34,986 bases of DNA from an uncultured Nostocoides sp. (GCA_937907685.1 CALCXF010000005.1:1-34986); one strand, 5' to 3'; shown: positions 8,232 to 15,503, numbered from the stretch's first letter. Notes: generated by a model from the sequence alone, not told the origin. Translations and numbers: made by a program.

Positions 8232-8261
8232 AGTCTCCGGCCCCCGCAGCCGGGCTGTCAA
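8232..8261 (-). promoter_or_regulatory. Promoter for CoA-transferase/lyase/dioxygenase operon
   Basis: Minus-strand TTGACA (8261-8256), 18-nt spacer, then GAGACT (8237-8232), which keeps the A2 and T6 of TANNNT. Its -35 lies within an 11-bp inverted repeat shared with the opposite promoter. Confidence 0.5.
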
Positions 8262-8300
8262 GAGGGGGGACCGCCTCGGGAGTCGCGGGTCTTGACAGCC
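8253..8300. repeat. 11-bp inverted repeat holding back-to-back -35 elements
   Basis: GGCTGTCAAGA at 8253-8263 and its exact reverse complement at 8290-8300, 26 nt apart. Each arm contains one TTGACA, so the region is symmetric: two divergent promoters, each flanked downstream by one palindromic operator. Confidence 0.7.
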
Positions 8301-8320
8301 ACCTCGCCGGCGCGGACAGT
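8292..8320 (+). promoter_or_regulatory. Promoter for amidohydrolase-iclR operon
   Basis: TTGACA (8292-8297), 17-nt spacer, GACAGT (8315-8320). The -10 overlaps a GCGGACA half-site (8312-8318), which would let a regulator touch the promoter directly. Confidence 0.5.
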
Positions 8321-8346
8321 GGTCGCCACGACGGGCGACTGCCGTC

Positions 8347-8366
8347 AAGCGGACACGTGTCCGCTT
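8347..8366. promoter_or_regulatory. Palindromic operator, copy 2 (perfect 20-bp palindrome)
   Basis: AAGCGGACACGTGTCCGCTT is identical to its reverse complement. Its core GCGGACA-CG-TGTCCGC (8349-8364) has the same arms and spacer length as copy 1. It lies about 20-40 nt past the predicted plus-strand transcription start and 20 nt before the amidohydrolase ATG, a position suited to repression. Confidence 0.7.
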
Positions 8367-8386
8367 CGGGTGCGATGGGAGAGGTC

Positions 8387-9868
8387 ATGGCTCACGACGA
8401 GGTGGCTGACGGGCGGCCCGTGCTGTTCCGTGGTGCGACGGTGCTGACGATGGACGACCGGCACGAGGTGCTGACCGGGGGCGACGTGCTCGTCGTCGGC
8501 GACCGGATCGCCGAGGTCGGGCACGACCTCTCCGGGCCTGAGGGCGTGCTCGAGATCGACGCCAGCGGCGGCATCGTCATGCCGGGGATGATCGACACCC
8601 ATCGCCACATGTGGCAGACGGCGATGCGGGGCTACGGCGCAGACTGGACCCTCACCCAGTACTTCGTCTGGTACTACCTGGAGAGCGGCCGGCACTTCCG
8701 TCCCGAGGACGTCCACACCGGCAACCTCCTCTCGGCGTGGGACGCCCTCGAGGCCGGTGTCACCACGACGGTCGACTGGTCCCACGGCCTGCAGTCGGTC
8801 GACCACGCGGAGGCCGCCGTCGACGCCCTCCAGGCGGTGCCCGGCCGCTTCGTCCTCGCGTACGGCAACATCCAGGCCGGTCCCTGGGAGTGGACCGCGG
8901 ACCCCGCTGTGCGGTCGTTCCTCGAGCGCCGGCGCGGGGACCTGGACGGCTGGCAGCTGGCGTTCGACGTCACCGGCGACCCGACGTTTCCGGAGCGCGC
9001 GGCCTTCGAGGTGGCTCGCGACCTCGACCTGCCGGTGACCACCCACGCCGGCGTGTGGGGCGCGACCGGCGACGACGGCATCCGGCTCATGCACGAGAAC
9101 GGCTTCATGACCGACTCGACCGTGTACGTCCATGCCGCCACCCTCTCGACGGACTCCTACCACCGCATCGCCGCCACTGGTGGCTCCGCATCGGTGTCCA
9201 CCGAGTCCGAGCAGAGCGCCGGTCAGGGCTACCCACCCACCTGGCAGCTACGGCGCCACGGCATCCCGGTCTCGCTGTCGATGGACACCAGCGTCTGGTG
9301 GAGCAGCGACCTGTTCTCGGCGATGCGCACGACCCTCGGCGCGGACCGCTCGCGTGAGCACCTCGAGGCGCATGCCACCGGTGACACGGTGACCAACGTG
9401 CACCTCCGGGCCGAGCACGTCGTCGACTGGGCGACCCGCGGAGGTGCCCGTGCCCTGGGCCGGGAGGAGCTCGGCCGTCTCGTGCCGGGCGCCACGGCGG
9501 ATGTCGTGCTGCTCAAGAACGACCGGTCACCGGTGTCGTTCCCGCTCCTCAACCCCTACGGCCACGTCGCGTTCCAGGCGCAGCGCGGCGACGTGCACAC
9601 CGTTCTCGTCGACGGCCGGGTCGTCAAGCACGAGCACGAGCTGGTCGGCTGCGACCTCGGCGACCTGCGGCGCAGGGCCGAGTCGACGGTCGGCCACCTC
9701 CAGGACGTCATGGGGCGCGAGGCGTGGGATACAGGGATGAACCCCGACCTTCCGGAGGACGCGGGCAAGGTGCTCGACAACCCCTACCAGTACACGGAGT
9801 TCCGCACGGACACCACGCGTGCCACCGGCACGGTCTTCGGAGAGCCGGGGGCCGGGGAGCGCGCGTGA
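8387..9868 (+). CDS. Metal-dependent amidohydrolase (AtzA/TrzN/guanine-deaminase-like)
   Basis: A 493-residue cytosolic hydrolase of the amidohydrolase superfamily. The N-terminal and C-terminal beta strands flank a TIM barrel. Metal-site residues: His72 and His74 (IDTHRHMWQT), His220 (VTTHAG), His249 (VHAATL), Asp300 (LSMDTSVWW). The segment STESEQSAGQGYPPTWQLRRHG resembles the subgroup that removes amino or chloro groups from N-heterocycles and purines; the substrate is not readable from sequence. The ATG at 8387 has GGGAGAGG just before it; another ATG at 8375 lacks an SD. It is the first gene of a plus-strand pair with the iclR-type gene (38-nt gap) and faces the dioxygenase operon across a shared control region, suggesting it supplies that pathway. 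Confidence 0.9.
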   Translation: MAHDEVADGRPVLFRGATVLTMDDRHEVLTGGDVLVVGDRIAEVGHDLSGPEGVLEIDASGGIVMPGMIDTHRHMWQTAMRGYGADWTLTQYFVWYYLESGRHFRPEDVHTGNLLSAWDALEAGVTTTVDWSHGLQSVDHAEAAVDALQAVPGRFVLAYGNIQAGPWEWTADPAVRSFLERRRGDLDGWQLAFDVTGDPTFPERAAFEVARDLDLPVTTHAGVWGATGDDGIRLMHENGFMTDSTVYVHAATLSTDSYHRIAATGGSASVSTESEQSAGQGYPPTWQLRRHGIPVSLSMDTSVWWSSDLFSAMRTTLGADRSREHLEAHATGDTVTNVHLRAEHVVDWATRGGARALGREELGRLVPGATADVVLLKNDRSPVSFPLLNPYGHVAFQAQRGDVHTVLVDGRVVKHEHELVGCDLGDLRRRAESTVGHLQDVMGREAWDTGMNPDLPEDAGKVLDNPYQYTEFRTDTTRATGTVFGEPGAGERA

Positions 9869-9906
9869 GACCTGCGGCGGCGACGTCACCATAGGGAGGA
9901 CGGACC

Positions 9907-10722
9907 ATGGCCGGACGGGGTGAGGGACCCGACTTCGTCGAGGCACTGGCTCGCGGCCTCGACGTCATCACCGCGTTCGGCAGCGACCGACCCACGATGT
10001 CGTTGAGCGACGTGGCACAGGCGACCGGCCTGGCCCGCCCCACTGCCCGGCGCCTGCTCCTGACCCTCGAGGAGCTGGGGTTCGTCCGCTCACGCGAGGG
10101 CGTCTTCGCGCTGACGCCGCGGGTGCTCGCCCTCGGGACGGCCTATGTCGCGTCGCTCGGTCTCTGGGACGTCGCGCGGCCGCGGCTCGAGTCGCTCGTT
10201 GCGCGCACCGGCGAGTCCTCGTCCATGGCGCAGCTCGACGGCAGCGACATCGTCTACGTCGCACGGGTCGCGGTGCCCAAGATCATCGCCCTCCGGGTCG
10301 AGGTGGGCACTCGGTTCCCCGCACCACCCACCTCACAGGGCAAGGTCCTGCTCGCCGCCCTGCGCCCCGAGCGGCTGGCCGAGGTGCTCGCCCTTCCCAG
10401 CCGCTCGGGCCTCATCCCGCACGTCGTCCGGCCGGTGAAGGAGCTGGAGGACGAGCTCGAGCGCGTGCGCGCGCGCGGCTGGGCGCTGGCGGACGAGGAG
10501 CTCGCCCCCGGTGTCCGGTCGGTTGCGGTGCCCGTGCGTGACGGAGCGGGCGAGGTGCGCGCGGCGATGAACGTGACGGTGCACGCCGCCGAGACGTCGA
10601 CCGAGCGGCTCACCGGGGAGTTCCTCCCGCTGTTGCGCCAGACCGCCGCGGACGTCAGCGAGGACTGGGCGATCTGGCAGCGACGGCCGCACGTCGAGGT
10701 CGTCCGCCGACCGGCGTCCTGA
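9907..10722 (+). CDS. IclR-family regulator, PcaR/PcaU-like
   Basis: A 271-residue transcription factor. The N-terminal winged helix-turn-helix covers about residues 9-65 (EALARGLDVITAFGS, SLSDVAQATGLARPTARRLLLTLEELGFV), followed by the IclR effector-binding domain (about 85-255) with VYVARVAVPKIIALRVEVGTRFPA, PPTSQGKVLLA and GVRSVAVPV. The opening is the pattern of the PcaR/PcaU/PobR group, which senses aromatic acids or beta-ketoadipate. An SD GGAGG precedes the ATG. It is probably co-transcribed with the amidohydrolase, so it controls its own synthesis, and the palindromes at 8202 and 8347 are its likely sites. Activator or repressor cannot be told. Confidence 0.92.
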   Translation: MAGRGEGPDFVEALARGLDVITAFGSDRPTMSLSDVAQATGLARPTARRLLLTLEELGFVRSREGVFALTPRVLALGTAYVASLGLWDVARPRLESLVARTGESSSMAQLDGSDIVYVARVAVPKIIALRVEVGTRFPAPPTSQGKVLLAALRPERLAEVLALPSRSGLIPHVVRPVKELEDELERVRARGWALADEELAPGVRSVAVPVRDGAGEVRAAMNVTVHAAETSTERLTGEFLPLLRQTAADVSEDWAIWQRRPHVEVVRRPAS

Positions 10723-10744
10723 CCGCGGGGACGGGGTCGGTCAG
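10719..10744. terminator. Bidirectional hairpin between convergent genes
   Basis: Perfect 7-bp inverted repeat CTGACCG...CGGTCAG with a 12-nt GC-rich loop. The two arms contain the TGA stops of the iclR gene and of the convergent DUF4177 gene, so it could end transcripts from both sides. Confidence 0.5.
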
Positions 10745-10941
10745 ACGACGCGTTCGAAGGTGATGAGGAGCCCTTCGACGCCGCCCGGCCCGACGCGCCC
10801 CTTGACGTCGGCGCTGGTGATCGCCCGAAGGCGCCACCCCTGCGCGGCGTGCTCGTTGAGGACCTTTTGGAGCCGGTCGCCCGACAGCTTGCCGCCGATC
10901 ATCTTCTCGCGGAGCTCCGCGACCTTGTACTCGTATGCCAT
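10741..10941 (-). CDS. DUF4177 protein
   Basis: A 66-residue protein: MAYEYKVAELREKMIGGKLS, then LQKVLNEHAAQGWRLRAITSADV and LLITFERV. This is the DUF4177 pattern (short beta strand, helix with EHAAQGWRL, two strands), a small family of unknown function. The ATG at 10941 lies exactly 6 nt past a TAGCGT -10 element, so the mRNA is probably leaderless; GGAG lies within those 6 nt but is too close to the ATG to be a good SD. It converges with the iclR gene and shares a hairpin with it. Confidence 0.8.
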   Translation of the reverse strand: MAYEYKVAELREKMIGGKLSGDRLQKVLNEHAAQGWRLRAITSADVKGRVGPGGVEGLLITFERVV

Positions 10942-10947
10942 GACTCC

Positions 10948-10953
10948 ACGCTA
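10948..10953 (-). promoter_or_regulatory. -10 element, leaderless DUF4177 gene
   Basis: Minus-strand TAGCGT, 6 nt before the ATG at 10941. Confidence 0.5.
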
Positions 10954-10980
10954 ACGCCGCCGACGCGCTGCGATGCCGGC

Positions 10981-11700
10981 TCAGGCGCTCAGCCTGTCGG
11001 CGGCATCCAGCACCGTGCGCAGGGCCCACCAGCTCACGACGCCGCACGTCAGGACGAAGGACGCGTTCCAGAGAAGCCGTGGCACGCGGGTCAGGCGGGC
11101 CAGCACCGCGGGGTCACTGCCCCTGTCCGCCGGCGCGGCGAGGACGGCACCCAGGTGCCGCCAGGCGCCCACGACGAGCACGACGCCCACGGCGACGAGC
11201 ACCTGTGCCTGCAGCTGGGCGGCTCCAGCCCACCAGAGCGCGCCTGCTGCCGCCAGCGCGGCGAGCACGACGACCACGGTCAGCAGCGACCTCACCCAGA
11301 GCGCGGCGAGGAGGAGGAGCGCGAGCACCACCGTGAGGGCCGGTGCCGACCACCCCCGGACGGCCAGCCACACAAGGAGGGCACCGACCAGGGCCGGGGC
11401 GGGGTACCCCGCCCAGGTGGTGAGCACCCGCCCGGTCCCGCGTGCCCGGCCCACGGTCACGGCATGGCCTGACATATCCCCGCGCAGGACGAAGCCCGTG
11501 AAGCGGCGGCCGCAGAGGACCCCGACCCCGGCATGCCCGAGCTCGTGCACCAGGGTCACCCCGAGGCGCATCACCCGCCAGACGGGCCGGATCGTGACGG
11601 CGACGATGGCGCCCAGGAACACGAGGAGCACCGGCGTGCCCGAGAGAGCGACACCCTGTTCCGGCAGAACGCGTGCCCACACGTCGTCCACCCACTCCAT
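10981..11700 (-). CDS. M50-type membrane metallopeptidase (M50B-like)
   Basis: A 239-residue polytopic membrane protein with HELGH at residues 52-56 (His52, Glu53, His56), the zinc-binding HExxH of metallopeptidases, in a helix after a first hydrophobic segment (about 22-38). Several hydrophobic helices follow to the C-terminus (about 100-185 and 215-228). This matches the M50-like family found in many actinobacteria; family relatives cleave substrates inside the membrane, but no substrate is known here. I could not assign the third zinc ligand. The ATG at 11700 is preceded by TAGGTT and 8 nt, so it is probably leaderless. It is transcribed away from the nagA-like gene. Confidence 0.82.
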   Translation of the reverse strand: MEWVDDVWARVLPEQGVALSGTPVLLVFLGAIVAVTIRPVWRVMRLGVTLVHELGHAGVGVLCGRRFTGFVLRGDMSGHAVTVGRARGTGRVLTTWAGYPAPALVGALLVWLAVRGWSAPALTVVLALLLLAALWVRSLLTVVVVLAALAAAGALWWAGAAQLQAQVLVAVGVVLVVGAWRHLGAVLAAPADRGSDPAVLARLTRVPRLLWNASFVLTCGVVSWWALRTVLDAADRLSA

Positions 11701-11708
11701 GGGACGTC

Positions 11709-11714
11709 AACCTA
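11709..11714 (-). promoter_or_regulatory. -10 element, leaderless M50 gene
   Basis: Minus-strand TAGGTT, 8 nt before the ATG at 11700; no SD in between. Confidence 0.45.
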
Positions 11715-11746
11715 GCCGGGCCGACGCGGCACCGACCGGCGCCGGG

Positions 11747-11752
11747 TAGCGT
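11747..11752 (+). promoter_or_regulatory. -10 element, leaderless nagA-like gene
   Basis: TAGCGT, 8 nt before the GTG at 11761; no SD. It sits back to back with the M50 promoter, 33 bp away. Confidence 0.5.
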
Positions 11753-11760
11753 CGGCCTGC

Positions 11761-12696
11761 GTGAGCCGTCTCGTCGACATCCACTGCCACGGCGCCGCAG
11801 GTGCCTCGCTGGGGTCGTCCGAGGAGGCGTCACGGCGAGCCCTCGCCCACCACGCGGAGGCGGGGGTGGGCCGCGTCGTCGCCAGCCTCGTCTCGGCCAC
11901 TCCCGCCGACCTGCGGGAGCGGGTGGCCGTGCTCGCCCGACTCGTCGCGAGCGGCGACCTGGCCGGGATCCACCTCGAGGGGCCGTTCCTCTCGCACGCC
12001 CGGCGGGGGGCCCATGACGCGGCGGTGCTGGCTGACCCGGACCCCGCCCTGGTCGAGCAGCTCGTCGCGGTGGCGGACGCGGCGGGTGCCCCGTCCGCGA
12101 TCCGCCAGCTCACCTTCGCCCCGGAGCTTCCCGGCAGCGATGCCCTCGTGCGCACCCTCGTGGCGCACGGCATCCGGCCTGCGGTGGGGCACACGGATGC
12201 CGACGCCGCGCAGGTCACGCGCACGATCGCAGCGATCGCCGAGCGACAGGGGTCCCCGGCGGTCGTCACCCACCTCTTCAACGGGATGCCGCCCTTCCAC
12301 CACCGCGCCGGTGGCCCGGCGGCCGCGGCGCTCGTCGCCGCATCCCGCGGAGAGGCGGTCGTCGAGCTCGTCGCCGACGGCGTGCACCTGGCCCCCGAGG
12401 TCGTGCGGATGGTGTTCGAGACGGTGGGCCCGGGCAACATCGCGCTCGTCTCCGACGCCACGGCGGCCACCGGCCTCGGCGACGGGGCCTACGAGCTCGG
12501 AGCCGTCGAGGTCGAGGTCAGCGCCGGCACGGCCCGGACCACCGGCACGGGAGCCATCGCGGGGAGCACGTCGACGCTCGCCGAGTGCCTGGCCTGGGCG
12601 GTCGAGGTGGCCGGCGTGGACGCACAGGACGCCCGGCAGGCGGCCACCCGGACGCCGGCGACGGCCGTGGGCCTGGAGCCCACGACCGCCGACTGA
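11761..12696 (+). CDS. nagA: N-acetylglucosamine-6-phosphate deacetylase, barrel-only form
   Basis: Removes acetate from GlcNAc-6-phosphate in amino-sugar recycling. All catalytic motifs are seen: DIHCHG (His8, His10), HLEGPFLSHARRGAH with metal ligand Glu73, AVGHTDA (His144), THLFNGMPPFHHR (His171) and catalytic Asp232 in LVSDATAATG, plus GAIAGSTSTLAECL. At 311 residues it is short for NagA (usually about 370-400). It begins only five residues before the DIHCHG motif and ends right after the barrel, so both halves of the usual beta-sandwich are missing. An in-frame stop at 11713-11715 with no start codon after it rules out an N-terminal extension. The start is probably leaderless. It converges with the DEAD-box helicase. 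Confidence 0.88.
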   Translation: MSRLVDIHCHGAAGASLGSSEEASRRALAHHAEAGVGRVVASLVSATPADLRERVAVLARLVASGDLAGIHLEGPFLSHARRGAHDAAVLADPDPALVEQLVAVADAAGAPSAIRQLTFAPELPGSDALVRTLVAHGIRPAVGHTDADAAQVTRTIAAIAERQGSPAVVTHLFNGMPPFHHRAGGPAAAALVAASRGEAVVELVADGVHLAPEVVRMVFETVGPGNIALVSDATAATGLGDGAYELGAVEVEVSAGTARTTGTGAIAGSTSTLAECLAWAVEVAGVDAQDARQAATRTPATAVGLEPTTAD

Positions 12697-12713
12697 CCGC
12701 TCGACCGAACGGG

Positions 12714-14192
12714 TCAGCGGGAGCGGCGCCCGCCGGATCGCTCGGAGAACGAGGCGGCCGAGCGAGCCGGACGCCCGGACGCCGGTCGCGTCGGCCCCGG
12801 GCCGCGACGGCCTCCGTGCCCCGAACCGCCGGAGCCGGAGAGACCCGAACCGGAGGAACCGGAGCCCGACGAGGAGGAACGCGTCGACCCGGACCCCGAG
12901 GCACCGGAGCCCGAAGCGCCTCGGCGGTGACCGCCGCCGGAGCGGCGAGACGCCGACCCCGACCCCGAGCCCGACGAACGGCGTGGGGACGACGACCCGA
13001 GCGCCGGCGCGGCATACCCGCCGTCGAACGAGCGGTCGCCGGGGGCGAGCTCCTGCAGGAGGGGGTGGCTGGCGTGGACTCGGGTCGTCGTGGCGCGCAC
13101 GCCGGCCTTGCGGGTGAGGTCGCGCACGTCGCGGACCTGGTCGTCGGTCATCAGCGTGATGACCGTGCCGGACGCACCGGCCCTCGCCGTGCGGCCGGAG
13201 CGGTGGAGGTACGCCTTGTGCTCGACCGGCGGGTCGGCGTGGATGACGAGGGCGACGTCGTCGACGTGGATGCCGCGAGCGGCGATGTCGGTGGCGACGA
13301 GGGTGCGCGCCTCTCCGGCGTGGAAGGCGTCCATCGTCCGGGTGCGGGCGTTCTGGCTGAGGTTGCCGTGCAGCTCGACGGCGGCGACTCCCGAGCCGTT
13401 GAGCTGGCGGGCGAGCTTCTTCGCGCGGTGCTTGGTCCGGGTGAAGACGACGGTCCGGCCCGGCGCGGCGACGAGGTCGAGGAGCACGGGGAGGTGGGTG
13501 TCGGGTGTGACGTGGAGGACGTGGTGCGCCATCGTCGAGATCGGGGACTGGACCGAGTCGGCCTCGTGGGTCACGGGCTCGTGGAGGTAGCGCCGGACGA
13601 GAACGCCGATTCCGGCGTCGAGCGTGGCGGAGAACAGCATCCGCTGCCCCCGCGCGGGTGTGGCGTCGAGGAGCCGCCGCACCGAGGGGAGGAAGCCGAG
13701 GTCGGCCATGTGGTCGGCCTCGTCGATCACCGTCACCTCGACGGCGTCAAGTGACACATGGCCCTGGCCGATGAGGTCCTCGAGGCGCCCCGGGCAGGCG
13801 ACGACCACGTCGACGCCACGGCGGATCGCGGAGACCTGCGGGCCCTGCCCGACGCCACCGAAGACGGTCCTCGAGGTGAGCCCGAATGCCGTGGCGAGCG
13901 GGGCCATGGCCTCGTCGATCTGGGTGGCCAGCTCACGGGTCGGCGCCAGGATGAGCGCGCGAGGGCGGCCCGGTCGGCGCGCCGACCTGGTCGCGGAGAG
14001 GCGGCTGAGCAGCGGCAGGAGGAAGGCGATCGTCTTCCCGGAGCCGGTGCGGCCGCGGCCGAGCACGTCACGACCCGCGAGGGAGTCGGGCAGGGTCGCC
14101 GCCTGGATGGGCGTGGGAGTCGTGATCCCACCGGACGCAAGGACGTCGACGAGTGGAGCGGGCACGCCGAGCGCGCCGAAGGAGGTGGACAC
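12714..14192 (-). CDS. DEAD-box RNA helicase with Ser/Gly/Arg-rich tail
   Basis: ATP-dependent RNA helicase, 492 residues from the chosen GTG, probably for RNA folding, ribosome assembly or cold adaptation. Motifs in order: Q motif region TTPTPIQAATLP (about 24-35), Walker A GRTGSGKT, PTRELA (84-89), VIDEAD (155-160), FSAT, then VATDIAARGIHV and HRSGRTARAG. After about residue 395 the protein is low-complexity Ser, Gly and Arg, resembling RNA-binding tails of RhlE/DeaD-type helicases. Start choice is uncertain: the frame is open to 14327 (starts at 14327, 14324 and 14318), but similarity begins at VSTSFGALG (14192). A weak AGAGAG precedes it. A long leader (14193 to about 14360) fits the cold-regulated helicase habit. 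Confidence 0.88.
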   Translation of the reverse strand: MSTSFGALGVPAPLVDVLASGGITTPTPIQAATLPDSLAGRDVLGRGRTGSGKTIAFLLPLLSRLSATRSARRPGRPRALILAPTRELATQIDEAMAPLATAFGLTSRTVFGGVGQGPQVSAIRRGVDVVVACPGRLEDLIGQGHVSLDAVEVTVIDEADHMADLGFLPSVRRLLDATPARGQRMLFSATLDAGIGVLVRRYLHEPVTHEADSVQSPISTMAHHVLHVTPDTHLPVLLDLVAAPGRTVVFTRTKHRAKKLARQLNGSGVAAVELHGNLSQNARTRTMDAFHAGEARTLVATDIAARGIHVDDVALVIHADPPVEHKAYLHRSGRTARAGASGTVITLMTDDQVRDVRDLTRKAGVRATTTRVHASHPLLQELAPGDRSFDGGYAAPALGSSSPRRSSGSGSGSASRRSGGGHRRGASGSGASGSGSTRSSSSGSGSSGSGLSGSGGSGHGGRRGPGPTRPASGRPARSAASFSERSGGRRSR

Positions 14193-14487
14193 AGGTGGTC
14201 TCTCTGGTTTCGTGGGTCGTCGCGGACGAGCGGTGTCGGCGTCGACGGGGGATGTTCTGCCGGGCGGGCTCTGGGCCGCGGCGCCGCGCCGGGACACGCG
14301 GTCCCGGTGCGAAGGCATCGACATCAAAGAGAAGCGGCCCGAGGCAGAGGGCGGGCCACGTCACCCATCCTACGTGACACGGAGGGGGTGCCCCGACCAC
14401 TCTCGGCTCGGAGAGGCGAACGTCACCATCGACACCGGTCCTCGCGGATCGCCGACGGCGACCGTCGCCCGCTGCCTACAGTGACGT
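14193..14487. other. Intergenic leader region between divergent genes
   Basis: 295 bp with no gene that I can support. A minus-strand -10-like TAGGAT at 14367-14372 would give the DEAD-box helicase mRNA a leader of about 170 nt. The plus-strand end has the promoter of the Lon-N-like gene. If the helicase instead begins at 14327, most of this is its N-terminus. Confidence 0.45.
14477..14482 (+). promoter_or_regulatory. -10 element, leaderless Lon-N-like gene
   Basis: TACAGT, 5 nt before the ATG at 14488; no SD. Confidence 0.45.
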
Positions 14488-15153
14488 ATGCCGTCGCTTC
14501 CGCTCTTCCCGCTCGGCAGCGTCCTGCTGCCGGGTGCCCGGCTCCCGTTGCAGCTCTTCGAGGCCCGGTACCTCGAGCTGGCCCGTGCCCTCGCCGAGCG
14601 CGAGCCGGACGAGCGGTGCTTCGGAGTGCTCCTCATCCGCAAGGGCCACGAGGTGGGCACGGACGCGGTGTGCGACCTGTATGGAACCGGCTGTGAGGCA
14701 CGGGTGGACGCCATGGCCCTTGCCGAGAGCGCCGTCGGCACCATGGTCCATCTCGTCGCCACCGGCGTGCGCCGGTTCCGGCTCGACGCGGTCGACCACC
14801 GTGCGGGCACCCCCTACACCACCGGACAGGTGTCCTGGCTTGCCGAACCTCCGGCCAGCGATGATCCGGAAGTCGCCGACCTGGCCGCACGCACCCTGCG
14901 GGAGCACGCGGGATACCTCGAGCGGGTCGGCGCGGAACCCGAGCCCGTCGAGGGACCGATCGGTGAGGTCGCGTACCGGGTGGCGGAGCGGATGATGCTC
15001 GACCCGAGCGACCGGCAACGGGTCCTCGACGGCGCGGATGCCGCGACCCGGCTGCGCACGGTGCTCGCCCTGCTGCGCCGGGAGGCGGCGATCGTCGGCC
15101 GCTTCGGGGCGCTGCCCACCCCTGCACACCCCAGCGGCGCCTCGCTCAACTGA
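14488..15153 (+). CDS. Stand-alone Lon N-terminal (substrate-binding) domain protein
   Basis: A 221-residue protein made only of the domain that Lon protease uses to bind substrates. Seen: SLPLFPLGSVLLPGARLPLQLFEARYLELARAL at the start (the classic LPLFPL...P...PL.LFE.RY signature), FGVLLIRKGHEVG, HLVATGVRRFRLD and a helical C-terminal half (about 125-205). There is no ATPase or protease domain, so it does not cleave protein itself. Such proteins are common in actinobacteria and are of unclear function. The ATG is probably leaderless. The MazG-like gene follows after 21 nt but has its own -10 element. Confidence 0.88.
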   Translation: MPSLPLFPLGSVLLPGARLPLQLFEARYLELARALAEREPDERCFGVLLIRKGHEVGTDAVCDLYGTGCEARVDAMALAESAVGTMVHLVATGVRRFRLDAVDHRAGTPYTTGQVSWLAEPPASDDPEVADLAARTLREHAGYLERVGAEPEPVEGPIGEVAYRVAERMMLDPSDRQRVLDGADAATRLRTVLALLRREAAIVGRFGALPTPAHPSGASLN

Positions 15154-15161
15154 GCCCGGGG

Positions 15162-15167
15162 TAGGTT
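15162..15167 (+). promoter_or_regulatory. -10 element, leaderless mazG-like gene
   Basis: TAGGTT, 7 nt before the ATG at 15175; no SD. Confidence 0.45.
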
Positions 15168-15174
15168 GCCCGGC

Positions 15175-15456
15175 ATGGACCTCGCCGCGCTCCAGGACGT
15201 CATCGAGCGCACCTATGGCGCCCGGGACCGCGAGCGCGGAGTTCCCAGCACGGTGGCCTGGCTGGCCGAGGAGGTGGGTGAGCTGGCGCAGGCGGTGCGC
15301 AAGGGGGACCAGGCGCAGCGCGAGCACGAGTTCGCCGACGTCCTCGCGTGGGTGGCCTCGTTGGCGAACCAGGTGGGCGTCGACCTCACCCACGCGGTGG
15401 AGCGGTATGCCGCCGGGTGCCCGATGTGCGGCTCGGTGCCGTGCACCTGCCCCTGA
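15175..15456 (+). CDS. MazG-like nucleotide pyrophosphohydrolase with Cys-rich tail
   Basis: A 93-residue protein of the all-alpha NTP pyrophosphatase (MazG) superfamily, which hydrolyses (d)NTPs to NMPs and pyrophosphate to clean nucleotide pools. The metal-binding pattern is clear: WLAEEVGELAQAV (the ExxE pair in the first helix) and EFADVLAWVASLANQVG (ExxD in the second). A C-terminal tail CPMCGSVPCTCP has four cysteines spaced C-x2-C-x4-C-x-C and probably binds a metal; tails of this kind occur in some stand-alone MazG-like proteins. A TTG nine bases upstream (15166) is an alternative start, but the -10 spacing supports ATG 15175. Confidence 0.85.
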   Translation: MDLAALQDVIERTYGARDRERGVPSTVAWLAEEVGELAQAVRKGDQAQREHEFADVLAWVASLANQVGVDLTHAVERYAAGCPMCGSVPCTCP

Positions 15457-15459
15457 ACG

Positions 15460-15481
15460 GCGGCGAACGTTCGGGCGCCGC
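15460..15481. terminator. Hairpin between convergent mazG-like and fructosamine kinase genes
   Basis: 6-bp all-GC stem GCGGCG/CGCCGC with a 10-nt loop, 4 nt past the mazG-like stop and 22 nt past the stop of the convergent kinase gene. Confidence 0.35.
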
Positions 15482-15503
15482 GCGGGGCGTTCCCCCCCAG
15501 GGG

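Noticed and set aside
12694-12716. Inverted repeat between the convergent nagA-like and helicase genes
   Set aside because: Only a 5-bp arm (TGACC/GGTCA), explained by two facing TGA stops with a shared neighbour base; too weak for a terminator call.
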